Shown one piece after another: positions 1 to 9,143 of a stretch of DNA of 64,000 nt. The translations under genes were made by a program, and so were the position numbers. The notes under the pieces were generated by a model that was not told where the DNA came from, did not search any database, and was given only the letters and a program-made list of their open reading frames with translations. The DNA comes from an uncultured Prevotellaceae bacterium (GTDB lineage Bacteria; Bacteroidota; Bacteroidia; Bacteroidales; Bacteroidaceae). Position 1 is the first letter of the stretch, and each line of letters starts with the position of its first letter. Location of the stretch: NCBI GenBank assembly GCA_900315075.1, contig OMXV01000021.1:21706-85705 (forward strand), given 5' to 3'.

Positions 1-176
1 TGAATTTGTTTATTTGCTGCCGCGAATTTGAGAATTGCAGAAACAGAAGAATTAATTTCTATCCCAAATTTGACAATTACTGAAACAGAGCAATTAATTT
101 CTATCCCGAATTTAAGAATTATAGTATTTTAGTCACCAAATGACCAATTTCAAAATAATTCTCAAATTCGGGATAG
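1..176. repeat. 42-bp direct repeat block with inverted copy
   Basis: Two full copies of a 42-bp unit lie at 23-64 and 65-106, and a partial third copy starts at 107. Each begins (C)GAATTTGAGAATT or a close variant and ends TTAATTTCTATCC. At 157-176 the junction between units occurs again in inverted orientation (AATTCTCAAATTCGGGATAG), so the partial third copy and the inverted copy could pair. No gene is visible in 1-254. The block lies just downstream of the broken minus-strand gene and may continue beyond the window. Confidence 0.75.
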
Positions 177-254
177 GACGAATAGAGTTACAACAATTTG
201 GATAGCCTATAAAAAACTCTGACGTTACCTATATTATGACATTGAACTTTGCTC

Positions 255-2008
255 TTACTTAATCACGATTTTCCTTCCGTTCTTGCCTTGCAGGCGATCT
301 TTTGTCGTGCGAGAGAAATAGACACCCGGTTTTGTGGGTTTAGTGGTGCCCAGATAAATACCTTGCAGGGAGTACCATGCCGATGGGCTACCATCAACAT
401 CTTCCACACTGCTGATGCTGAGTGCATCACTGATGTCGACGACAAAGGGTTCCCACGGCGGGCCTGCCACTGTCATCAATGGTCCAGATGTTGTCAATGG
501 GGGTTGTGCCGAAATCGTCGCTGAAGTCCTCTAACGCCTTGCGGCCGAACACGCCTTTCGGCGCATCGCCTTCACCGTTGACGGACATTTGGATGAGCTC
601 CAGTCGCGGCTCGGCAAAATAGGTCTTCACCATCTTGGTGTTGTAGGTGTAGGATTGCGTCTGTTCTGTACCGTCATCAAAGATTTCAGTGATTTCATCA
701 GTTTGTTCCTGCGATACGGCAGTCAAGTCAATCTCTGGCAGCGAGCCGAAGTCTATGCCGCTTTTGACGTCTATGCTCTTCACCTTGTATTTCAGCGGGG
801 GCAGCAGTGCCGAGAACTCGCCAGTGAGCGAGTCGGTGCGTATTGTGATGTACTTCGCATTGTAGTCGGTGCCTGTATAGGCTTGGCTGCTGATGCTCGT
901 GGTGTCGCTCTGCCACGTGCGGACAGTGAGGGCGTTGCTGATGTGGTCGTCTTGACAGTTCAGCGAGAACGACTCATTGTTCAGTGCCAGCTGTATGGTT
1001 GCTATGCCTATATTGTTCTTCGACAAGTTAAAACCTATGGCCAGCGTGTTGTTGCTCAGACCGCCGCCCACACGACCCACGAAGTTCACCAGTGTGGAGT
1101 CGGCAAAGTCGTACTGCACGGGGCGGTCGAAGTAGAACGTCCCTGCAGTGGGCCAGCGTCCGCCCGCCACCATCGTATGTCCGCCCAACTTGGCTTCTAT
1201 GAAGTGGTTGCCAATGGGTACGGAGATGTTGTATTTGCCATTGTCGTCGGTCTGCACCACCTGGCCATCCTTGTTCTGCAGCAAGCCGTCGATATACATC
1301 TGTACACCCTCTACGGGAACATTGGTGCCGGCATAGTAGATATGTCCGCTCATGGGGAACGACGACACGTCCTCGAAGTCGGCGGTGTGGACAAGGGAGT
1401 TCTTACCCACGAAGAGCAGCGTCTTGGCAGGGTTGAACTCGTGGATGCCATAGAGGGGCACCACCGAGTAGGTAGAACCCTCGCCGGTGAATGATATGCC
1501 CTGAATGATGTAGTTGCCGTCGGTGTCGGTCTTGGCCTTCAGCCTCAGCGCAACGGGCGTGAGGGTGGAAGGTTGGGCGTTGCTGCCCACGACGCCATGG
1601 TGCTTGCGGTAGTTGGTGCCGTCGCGCGAGTAGTCGAAGAACTGTGTGCGCAAGCCCTCGTCAAAGGTCCAGTAGGTCTCCAACTACTTCTCGTCGCCCA
1701 CCAAAAGGTGGTCGTAGTTCTCCAGGATGTCGGCCTCGCTGAGGCACCTTGTCCACAGGCGGAACTCATCTGCCGAGCCCTTGAAACGGCCCAGGCTGAA
1801 CTCTTCAGCATTGGTCAGTGTTAATGAGTCGTCAGCTAACGTCAGAGTGGCTTTCTGCACATTGGGTTCGCTGCTGTTGGCATCCAGAGTCAGCACATAG
1901 CATGTAAGTGTCTGGCCTTTACGGGTCAGTGCAACGTGAGTCGGTTGCCGCTCCGATGAGCAAGAGTGCCATCACGAGCAGTCGGGAGAGTTGACTTAAT
2001 CTTATCAT
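255..2008 (-). pseudogene. Broken LamG-type surface protein with T9SS-like C-terminus
   Basis: The remains of one minus-strand gene are spread over several frames. A signal-peptide start (MIRLSQLSRLLVMALLLIG) begins at 2008 and runs out of frame within about 30 codons. From about 1942 another frame encodes the end of a LamG/concanavalin-like domain (THVALTRKGQTLTCYV, then SADEFRLWTRCLSEADILEN). An in-frame TAG at 1684-1686 interrupts it. The same frame continues to 427 with a carboxypeptidase-regulatory-like segment (EGVQMYIDGLLQ, TDDNGKYNISVPIG). A shift near 455-470 moves the reading to a third frame that ends at 255 with GKNGRKIVIK, as in Bacteroidales T9SS cargo tails. The join of signal peptide to mid-LamG suggests an internal deletion. 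Family members are usually much longer. Sequencing error could explain one lesion but hardly three. Confidence 0.8.
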
Positions 2009-2572
2009 ATTCTAATGATTTTTAGTTATTGCTTGGTTAGTTTCAAGGTAACAGGGTAGTATCAGCCTGCTTTCAAAGTAGCCTTGGCGGTGCCAGTGTA
2101 GATGCCAGAACTATTCGTTACAGAAAGTGCATGTAACCCGTGGGACTGCAAGGGCTCCACAATGATCCCAGAGACTGAAAATGATGATGCAAAGATAAAT
2201 ATTATTTATTAATAATTGTTTTTTTTTAACTACTTTTATTCTCATTTCGACAATATTATTTCAGAATCTGACAAAAGTGTTGTAATTATACAATCAAAAA
2301 TGAACGCTTATAAATGAAAATCAATTAATTAGAGAATTTAAAAATGATACTTCTTAATCATATACAAGGTATGTATCTACGATGAATCACTTGGTAATCT
2401 CTCACCTCTAAAAAATATTGAATTTGAGACTTAAGAAATACCTTCAAATTTTCAGACATACAAGGGATATGTCCCTTCAATGAATCATTTTGAAGTGGAC
2501 TCCACATTTAATTTTCAATTTTCAAATGCTTAAATGCAATAAAACGGGGTAATTGGTGGTTATTATATAATA
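2009..2572. other. AT-rich intergenic region, possible gene remnant
   Basis: No convincing gene is present in this 564-bp gap. On the minus strand about 2040-2165 reads as a short open stretch ending in GIYTGTAKATLKAG then stop, which could be the decayed tail of another secreted protein. Around 2340-2500 two similar segments occur (ATACAAGGTATGTATC and CATACAAGGGATATGTCCC), each followed by ATGAATCA; the second belongs to a dispersed palindrome family in this window. No TAnnTTTG promoter was found immediately before the next gene. Confidence 0.5.
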
Positions 2573-5500
2573 ATGAGGATTTTACGATATAAACCTATAT
2601 ATGCCCTGTTGATTGTCACCATCATTGTGGTGGCAACAGCTTGTTCTACGCAGAAGAACACTGCGAAGAGCCGTTGGTGGCAATCCTTCACAGCCAAATA
2701 CAACACTTATTATAATGGCACTTTGGCCTATATCGACGGTTCGCTTGAGAAAGAAAGAGGCAACAAAGACAATTATACCGAAATCATCCCCCTTTACACC
2801 GTTGGCAACAAAAGCAGCCAGTCACTCGGTAGCGGCAACTTCGACAAAGCTATAGAAAAATGCCAGAAAGCCATCAAGTTGCATAGCATCAAGAAACGTC
2901 CTGAATGGACAAAGAGCCGCCGCAAGACTGAACGTGATATTGAATGGCTCAACCGTCGCGAATACAACCCCATGATGTGGAAGGCGTGGATGCTTATGGG
3001 GCGCTCCCAATTCTACAAAGGAGCCTTCGATGAAGCTGCAGCCACCTTCTCCTACATGAGCCGAATGTATCAGACACAGCCAGCCATCTATGGCAAGGCT
3101 CGCGCTTGGCTTGCCAAATGCTATATCGAACAAGAATGGCTTTACGATGCCGAGGATGTCATCCGCAACATGAGTCGTGACTCGCTGGACTGGCATGCTG
3201 TGAAAGAATGGGACTATACCTACTGCGACTACTACATCCACACGGGCGATTATGAAAAAGCCATCCCCTATCTACAGAAAGTCATCAAGCACGAAATGCG
3301 CCGCAAGCAACGCGCCCGCGAGTGGTTCCTGATGGGACAGCTGCAAGCCGAGCTGGGGCACAAAGACCTGGCATACAAGGCTTTCAAGAAAGTCGTTAAG
3401 CAAAATCCGCCCTACGAGCTGGAATTCAATGCCCAAATCGCCATGACAGAAGTGATGGCAGCTGGTCAAGCCAAGAAAACCATCAGCCGACTGAAGCGTA
3501 TGGCTGCTAACGACAACAACAAAGAATACCTCGACCAAGTGTATTACGCAATGGGCAATGTCTATCTGCTTGAGAAAGACACTGTCAATGCCATCAGTGC
3601 CTATGAGAAAGGCAATGAGAAAAGCACGCGCAACGGTATCGAAAAAGGCGTGTTGCTGCTGAAACTCGGCGACCTATATTGGGACCTGGAGAAATTCGGC
3701 GATGCCCAGCGATGCTATGGTGCGGCCATCGGTATGCTCGACAAAGAGCGCAAAGATTATGAGGAACTGTCACGCCGTTCGCAAATCCTCGACGAATTGG
3801 CTCCCCATACCGAATCCATCCATCTGCAAGACTCACTTCTCGAATTAGCCGACATGCCCGAGAAAGAGCGCAATGAGGCTATCGACCGTGTGATTGAAGC
3901 CCTGAAGAAGAAAGAGAAGGAGGAAAAGAAGGCCCAGCAAGAACAAGAGGCACAAGAGATGACTGCTCGCAACAGCGCTATCGGCAACCGCAATCAAACA
4001 CAAAAACAGAATCAGCAAAACCAACAACAGCCCAAAGGCGAATGGTATTTCTACAACCAACAAGCCATCTCACAAGGTAAGACAACTTTCCAACAGCAAT
4101 GGGGCAAACGTGAAAACGTTGATAACTGGCAGCGTGTAAACAAAACTGTGGTTAGTGATTTTGGCGAGAATACAGACAATGAAAACGATATTGCCGCCAA
4201 CGATTCCATTGCTGAAGGTATGGAGGAAATGACCGATTCCATTGGCACTGAAGGAAAGGACAGCGTGGAAACCGACCCACACAAACGAGAATATTACTTG
4301 GCACAAATTCCCTTCACAGATGAGCAAAAAGCAGAGTGCCATACACTCATCAGCGATGGACTGTTTCATTCAGGTGTCATCTTCAAAGACAAATTGGACA
4401 ACCTACGCTTAAGTGAAAAACAATTCGACCGTCTGACTTCTGACTATCCAGAATTTGAGAAAATGGATGAGGTGTATTACCATCTTTTCTTACTATACTC
4501 ACGGAAAGGAGAGTCTGCACGAGCAGAACAATACATCGAACTACTAAAAGACAGTTTCCCCGAGAGTCAGTGGACAACGATTCTCTCCGACCCTTATTAT
4601 GCAGAGAACTCCAAATTCGGTGTCCACATGGAAGACTCTCTCTATACAGCTACCTACGAAGCCTTCCGCCACGACCGTTATAGTGAGGTCTATGGCAACA
4701 CTGACATTTCCGAAAAGCGTTTCCCTCTCGGTGCCAACCGCGACAAATTTGTGTTTATCAGAGGATTGAGCCGCTTGAATGAAGGAGATGCGGAAGCCTG
4801 TCTGGAAGACATGAACTATGTAGTGAAAAATTTCCCCAGCAGTCGTATCAGTGAGATGGCCGGCATGATAGTCAATGGTGTCAACTCAGGCCGCCGACTG
4901 CATGGTGGCAAATTTGACCTTGGCGACGTGTGGAGCCGCCGCAGCGTGGTGCTCAATGACAGCGACTCCATTAACTCACGTCAGTTTATCGCCGACCGCA
5001 ACAAGGATTTCCTCTTTATCATCGCCTATCATCCCGACTCTCTGAACGAAAACCAACTGCTTTTCGAGATGGCACGCTTCAACTTTACCACGTTCATCGT
5101 GCGTAATTTCGACATCAACATCACAGATGACGACGGCATCCACAGGATGGAAATCTCTGGTTTCCGCAACTTCGACGAAGCGCACCAATATGCAGAAGAA
5201 GTCTTTGCTCAATCCAACATCGTCAATCGTATGCGCAAGGCGAGGAGCATCCTCATCAGCAGTGAAAACATGGAATTGTTAGGCAAACAATATAGTTATG
5301 ACGACTACGAGGAATTCTACATAAAGAATTTCGCACCATTGAGCGTGAGCAATGACAATCTGCTATCCGAACCTGTAGATATCGGCGAGGGGAAAGAGCC
5401 CGAACTCTCCAAAAAACGTCCTACAGAAGAAACAACAGACGATGACGATGGTATGATGATCAATGAAGTACCTGAGTCAGAAGGAAATGAAGACGATGGT

Positions 5501-6304
5501 TTCGACTTGCCCGACGTCATTGAAGATGAGCCAAATGCACCGCAAGAGGATGAAGACACCTTCAATCCCGAAATTCCTATGGCACCCAACAATCCAACGA
5601 CACCTCCTGCCAGTACGATGACACCTGAAGAAGACGACGGTTTATCCATCCCTGATGATAACGCTGGACAGTCCATCCCCGACGATGACGATGATGGTGG
5701 ATTCTCCATTCCCGAAGACAACGGTGGCCAAAACATCCCAGAAGATAATGATGACGGTCTGTCAATCCCCGATGACAACCAGTCGGGCGTGCCATCTAAC
5801 GGCAACGCAAATGATGACCTCGATATTGACATTCCAGTACCCACTGGTGGAAATGGTAATACAGGGAACAACAATGATGACGACGACAACGAATATATCC
5901 TTCAGTCAAAACGCAAGGACAACTCCAATAGCAACAATAAGGGAAAAGTGGTGAGTAGCAAGAAGCTGGAAGGGGATGTACCTTTCAAAGAAATGAACAA
6001 CCAGCAACAAGAGTTACTGGAACTACCAACAGCATCGGATGAAAAGACGCCCTCTAACAATAAGAAAAAGAAGGAACAGCCCAAACAGGAAACGAAGCCA
6101 TCACCCAAAGAACAACCCAAGCAAGAGCTGAAACCAACACCCAAGGAACAGCCAAAACAAGAGGTAGAGGATACTGGCATCGACTTCGACGACGACGAAT
6201 TCATCATTGATGTCCCCACAGAGCCATCTACAAGCAAGAAAAAGAAAAAAGAGCCTGTAGAATTCGACTTAGACGATGAATACTATGAGTTAGATGGATT
6301 CTAA
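2573..6304 (+). CDS. sprE: SprE/PorW-type T9SS TPR lipoprotein
   Basis: Large tetratricopeptide-repeat lipoprotein of the SprE (gliding) / PorW (T9SS) family, needed for type IX secretion in characterised Bacteroidetes. Residues 1-24 form a lipoprotein signal with lipobox VATAC (Cys24). The next segment (YNTYYNGTLAYIDGSLEKE) matches the family N-terminus. TPR-like helices follow at about residues 130-400, then a Gln/Lys-rich linker (about 440-490) and a second helical part. The C-terminus is unusual: an acidic stretch at about 1005-1075 with repeated SIPDDN/SIPEDN units, then a Lys/Pro tract at about 1160-1200 with repeated KEQPKQE units, ending DDEYYELDGF. At 1243 residues it is longer than the characterised proteins as I recall them. 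It lies directly before porX. Confidence 0.85.
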   Translation: MRILRYKPIYALLIVTIIVVATACSTQKNTAKSRWWQSFTAKYNTYYNGTLAYIDGSLEKERGNKDNYTEIIPLYTVGNKSSQSLGSGNFDKAIEKCQKAIKLHSIKKRPEWTKSRRKTERDIEWLNRREYNPMMWKAWMLMGRSQFYKGAFDEAAATFSYMSRMYQTQPAIYGKARAWLAKCYIEQEWLYDAEDVIRNMSRDSLDWHAVKEWDYTYCDYYIHTGDYEKAIPYLQKVIKHEMRRKQRAREWFLMGQLQAELGHKDLAYKAFKKVVKQNPPYELEFNAQIAMTEVMAAGQAKKTISRLKRMAANDNNKEYLDQVYYAMGNVYLLEKDTVNAISAYEKGNEKSTRNGIEKGVLLLKLGDLYWDLEKFGDAQRCYGAAIGMLDKERKDYEELSRRSQILDELAPHTESIHLQDSLLELADMPEKERNEAIDRVIEALKKKEKEEKKAQQEQEAQEMTARNSAIGNRNQTQKQNQQNQQQPKGEWYFYNQQAISQGKTTFQQQWGKRENVDNWQRVNKTVVSDFGENTDNENDIAANDSIAEGMEEMTDSIGTEGKDSVETDPHKREYYLAQIPFTDEQKAECHTLISDGLFHSGVIFKDKLDNLRLSEKQFDRLTSDYPEFEKMDEVYYHLFLLYSRKGESARAEQYIELLKDSFPESQWTTILSDPYYAENSKFGVHMEDSLYTATYEAFRHDRYSEVYGNTDISEKRFPLGANRDKFVFIRGLSRLNEGDAEACLEDMNYVVKNFPSSRISEMAGMIVNGVNSGRRLHGGKFDLGDVWSRRSVVLNDSDSINSRQFIADRNKDFLFIIAYHPDSLNENQLLFEMARFNFTTFIVRNFDINITDDDGIHRMEISGFRNFDEAHQYAEEVFAQSNIVNRMRKARSILISSENMELLGKQYSYDDYEEFYIKNFAPLSVSNDNLLSEPVDIGEGKEPELSKKRPTEETTDDDDGMMINEVPESEGNEDDGFDLPDVIEDEPNAPQEDEDTFNPEIPMAPNNPTTPPASTMTPEEDDGLSIPDDNAGQSIPDDDDDGGFSIPEDNGGQNIPEDNDDGLSIPDDNQSGVPSNGNANDDLDIDIPVPTGGNGNTGNNNDDDDNEYILQSKRKDNSNSNNKGKVVSSKKLEGDVPFKEMNNQQQELLELPTASDEKTPSNNKKKKEQPKQETKPSPKEQPKQELKPTPKEQPKQEVEDTGIDFDDDEFIIDVPTEPSTSKKKKKEPVEFDLDDEYYELDGF

Positions 6305-6404
6305 AGTGAGATTGTGAGGTTGTAGAGAAGGACGATTGTGGCGACGGCAAAACCATCGCATACAGAGAAAATAAAGGAAATCATATTAGCATTTAATCGT
6401 CAAT

Positions 6405-6517
6405 TATCAATCTTCTATATCGACTATCATCAATCTTCAATCTTCAATTTTCAATCTTCATCTTCAATCTTCAATTTTCAATCTTCATCTTCAATCTTCA
6501 ATTTTCAATCTTCAATA
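6405..6517 (+). repeat. Degenerate CTTCAATTTTCAAT tandem repeat
   Basis: The sprE-porX gap holds about ten imperfect copies of TCAATCTTCAATTTTCAAT-like units (period 7-9 bp), ending five bases before the porX start. A plus-strand open frame across it is only the translation of the repeat. The same motif occurs inverted (TTGAAGATTGAAAATTGA) at 27084-27130, between xseA and xseB. Confidence 0.8.
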
Positions 6518-6521
6518 TATT

Positions 6522-8078
6522 ATGAGCAATGGCAAATTATTATGGGTGGATGACGAGATAGAGTTGCTGACCGCCCACATATTGTTTTTGAGAAAGAAAG
6601 GTTACGATGTGACAACGGTGAGTAATGGCACCGATGCCATCGAGCAATGCCAGCAACAGACATTTGACCTTGTATTGCTCGACGAGATGATGCCGGGCCT
6701 CTCAGGCTTGGAAACGCTACAAGTCATCAAAGAGTCGCAGCCATCTACACCCATTGTCATGGTCACCAAAAGTGAAGAGGAAAACATCATGGACCAAGCC
6801 ATTGGCTCCAAGATTGCAGATTACCTCATCAAGCCAGTCAACCCCATCCAAATACTCTCCACACTGAAAAAAAACATCCATCGCAAAGAGATTGTGGCAG
6901 AGGTGACACAAAGTGGCTATCAGCAGAATTTCATGGACATCTCGATGCAGATTTCAGACTGCAGGACACCCTCCGATTGGATAGGGCTATATAAACGTCT
7001 CGTACACTGGGAGTTGGAACTGAGCAGTGCTGACAGTGAAATGACAGAGATGCTGAAGACGCAAAAAGAAGATGCCAACAATTCGTTTGCCAAGTTCATC
7101 CGCAAGAACTATCTCGACTGGGTAACACCTCAAAAGAACGTGGATCGCCCGATGATGAGTCCTGACATATTCAAAAATAAAATATTTCCTTTGCTCGACC
7201 AAGGCGAGAAAGTATTCCTCATCGTCATCGACAATTTCCGGTTCGACCAATGGCGAATGCTTGCACAAGAAATTGGCGATATGTTTGACATAGAAGAGGA
7301 TTTGTATTATAGCATTCTCCCAACTGCCACCCAATATGCTCGTAATGCCATCTTCAGTGGACTCATGCCAATACAGATAGCAAAGATGTTTCCTCATCTG
7401 TGGGTGGACGAAGACGAAGAAGAAGGGAAAAACCTGAACGAGGGGCCACTCATTGAGACACAATTGGCTCGCTATAGGCGGCGCAACACATTCTCCTACC
7501 ACAAAATAAACGATTCACAGGGTGCCGACGCATTTATGCAACAGTTTAACAACCTGCTGAACAACGATCTGAACGTGGTAGTTTTCAACTTTATCGATAT
7601 GCTGTCGCATGCCCGTACAGAGTCGAAGATGGTGCGCGAGCTTGCCAACAACGAGTCGGCATACCGAAGCATCACCATCAGTTGGATTCGTCACTCAGTG
7701 ATGTCCGAACTATTTCGCGTGCTGTCACAAACCAACATGAAGGTGATAATCACCACCGATCATGGTTCGATACGTGCCTCGAAACCCATCAAGATTATAG
7801 GTGATCGTAACACCAACACCAACTTACGCTATAAATTAGGCAAGAATCTGAGCTACAATCCCAAAGACGTATATGTCATAAAAGACCCACAAAAAGCTCA
7901 GTTGCCTGCCCCTAACCTGAGTACCAGTTACGTGTTTGCCACTGGTGCCGATTTCTTCGCCTACCCCAACAACTACAATTACTATGTGTCGTATTATCGC
8001 GACACCTTCCAGCATGGTGGAATCTCATTAGAGGAAATGATCATCCCCATCGTCACACTGACACAAAGAAAGAGGTAA
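6522..8078 (+). CDS. porX: PorX response regulator with PglZ phosphatase domain
   Basis: PorX regulates the type IX secretion system and normally acts with the histidine kinase PorY. Residues 1-125 are a CheY-like receiver with the acidic pair Asp10/Asp11, phospho-acceptor Asp54 (LVLLDEMMPG), Thr82 and Lys104. A helical linker follows. From about 200 comes a PglZ domain of the alkaline phosphatase superfamily, with the region of the catalytic threonine at PTATQYARNAIFSG (Thr268/Thr270) and metal-ligand motifs NFIDML, TTDHGS and HGGISLEEMIIPI. PorX proteins with this domain hydrolyse cyclic and linear oligonucleotides in vitro. The length of 518 aa fits the family. No porY-like kinase is in this window. 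Adjacency to sprE places two T9SS functions together. Confidence 0.9.
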   Translation: MSNGKLLWVDDEIELLTAHILFLRKKGYDVTTVSNGTDAIEQCQQQTFDLVLLDEMMPGLSGLETLQVIKESQPSTPIVMVTKSEEENIMDQAIGSKIADYLIKPVNPIQILSTLKKNIHRKEIVAEVTQSGYQQNFMDISMQISDCRTPSDWIGLYKRLVHWELELSSADSEMTEMLKTQKEDANNSFAKFIRKNYLDWVTPQKNVDRPMMSPDIFKNKIFPLLDQGEKVFLIVIDNFRFDQWRMLAQEIGDMFDIEEDLYYSILPTATQYARNAIFSGLMPIQIAKMFPHLWVDEDEEEGKNLNEGPLIETQLARYRRRNTFSYHKINDSQGADAFMQQFNNLLNNDLNVVVFNFIDMLSHARTESKMVRELANNESAYRSITISWIRHSVMSELFRVLSQTNMKVIITTDHGSIRASKPIKIIGDRNTNTNLRYKLGKNLSYNPKDVYVIKDPQKAQLPAPNLSTSYVFATGADFFAYPNNYNYYVSYYRDTFQHGGISLEEMIIPIVTLTQRKR

Positions 8079-8082
8079 TGAA

Positions 8083-8162
8083 AGTTAGAAGTTAGAAGTT
8101 AGGAGTTAGAAGTAACTTAAACTTAAAACTCATAAACGTATAAACTCATAAACGTATAAACT
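8083..8162 (+). repeat. GTTAGAAGTTAGGA and CATAAACGTATAAACT tandem repeats
   Basis: Two low-complexity tracts fill the porX-tsaE gap. Positions 8083-8115 are 7-8-bp units of AGTTAGAAGTTAGGAGTT. Positions 8127-8162 are two and a half copies of ACTCATAAACGTATAA. The second ends four bases before the tsaE start. Confidence 0.75.
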
Positions 8163-8165
8163 TAG

Positions 8166-8579
8166 ATGAAAATCATAATCGACAATATAGATAGCATAGG
8201 GAAAGCAGCCAAGGAATTTGTCGCACAGATGGGCGAGCATACAATATTCGCCTTCTATGGTAAGATGGGGTCGGGCAAGACCACCTTTATCAAAGCCATT
8301 TGTGAAGAGTTAGGCGTAGAGGATGTCATTACATCGCCTACCTTTGCCATAGTGAACGAATACCATACCGCCACAGCAGATGAAGTCATCTACCATTTCG
8401 ACTTCTACCGCATCAAAAAGACAGAAGAAGTCTATGACATGGGCTATGAGGAGTATTTCTACAGTGGTGACGTGTGTTTCATCGAATGGCCTGAACTCAT
8501 TGAGGACCTTCTCCCTGATGATGCCGTACGTGTGAGCATCCACGAAATTGAAGACGGGAAGCGAGAAGTGGAGTTTTAG
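8166..8579 (+). CDS. tsaE: TsaE, tRNA t6A37 biosynthesis ATPase
   Basis: P-loop ATPase that works with TsaB and TsaD to form N6-threonylcarbamoyladenosine at position 37 of ANN-decoding tRNAs in the cytoplasm. The Walker A motif GKMGSGKTT is at residues 32-40, followed by the family motif ITSPTFAIVNEY and by HFDFYRI. The later segment CFIEWPELIEDLLP is also typical. Length of 137 aa is normal. It runs in the porX direction but is separated by repeats; a strong hairpin follows it. Confidence 0.93.
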   Translation: MKIIIDNIDSIGKAAKEFVAQMGEHTIFAFYGKMGSGKTTFIKAICEELGVEDVITSPTFAIVNEYHTATADEVIYHFDFYRIKKTEEVYDMGYEEYFYSGDVCFIEWPELIEDLLPDDAVRVSIHEIEDGKREVEF

Positions 8580-8633
8580 ACTTTTTAGCGCAACAGGTTG
8601 CAGCATAGAGAATTGATTCTTTATGATTATAAA

Positions 8634-8674
8634 ACGCAGAGGCACAGAGATTTTTTTTCTCTGTGCCTCTGTGT
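8634..8674. terminator. Bidirectional terminator between tsaE and trxA
   Basis: A 17-bp inverted repeat (arms about 8634-8650 and 8658-8674, core CAGAGGCACAGAGA) encloses a T-rich loop. It lies between two convergent genes and could end both transcripts. Confidence 0.75.
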
Positions 8675-8708
8675 TGAAATTGTAAAAATGGTCTTCAATG
8701 ACAGGCTA

Positions 8709-9023
8709 TTAGAGTAAAGCCTGGAATTTCTCGTCAAATTTAGCCTTTGAGGCAGCGCCCACCATTTTGTCCACCACTTGTCCATTCTTGAAGAACAGAA
8801 TGGTTGGTATATTTCTCACGCCAAATTCTATGGCAATGTCATCATTCTCCTCCACGTCGCATTTACCGACAACGATTTTGCCGTCGTATTTTTCTGCAAG
8901 TTCAGAGATGATGGGAGCAATAGCCTTGCATGGTCCACACCATGTGGCCCACAAATCTACTACGAGTGGTAAGTCACCATTTTTATAGCTCTCGAAATTC
9001 TCGGTTGTGATAGTTACTTCCAT
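8709..9023 (-). CDS. trxA: Thioredoxin
   Basis: Small cytoplasmic disulfide reductase with the active site WCGPC at residues 28-32, the conserved segment VVDLWATWCGPCK and the cis-proline region RNIPTILFFKNG. Length of 104 aa is typical, with no signal peptide. It lies downstream of dnaE on the same strand, separated by about 120 bp that include a GGAGTTTAGGAGTTTGG repeat tract. Confidence 0.93.
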   Translation of the reverse strand: MEVTITTENFESYKNGDLPLVVDLWATWCGPCKAIAPIISELAEKYDGKIVVGKCDVEENDDIAIEFGVRNIPTILFFKNGQVVDKMVGAASKAKFDEKFQALL

Positions 9024-9047
9024 TTTGCTTTATTGTTAAAATTATTA

Positions 9048-9075
9048 TTAAGGAGTTTAGGAGTTTGGGAGTTTG
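9048..9075 (-). repeat. GGAGTTTAGGAGTTTGG short tandem tract
   Basis: About three units of GGAGTTTA/GGAGTTTG lie just upstream of trxA. They belong to the GGAGTT repeat family found at many gene borders in this window. Confidence 0.6.
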
Positions 9076-9143
9076 GACAATACCGCTTACTATAATTATG
9101 CCCCCGATACAGTAAGATAGAAGCAAAAGGTATGCCAAATAAT

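Noticed and set aside
589-1494. Plus-strand open frame of 301 aa
   Set aside because: It overlaps the recognisable minus-strand LamG pseudogene; its own translation shows no motif or signal and is a shadow.
5317-5889. Minus-strand Ser-rich open frame of 190 aa
   Set aside because: It is the antisense of the acidic repeat tail of SprE, where GAT/GAC codons read as Ser-rich sequence.
6338-6553. Plus-strand open frame of 71 aa before porX
   Set aside because: It is only the translation of the TTCAATCTTCAAT repeat and overlaps the start of porX in another frame.
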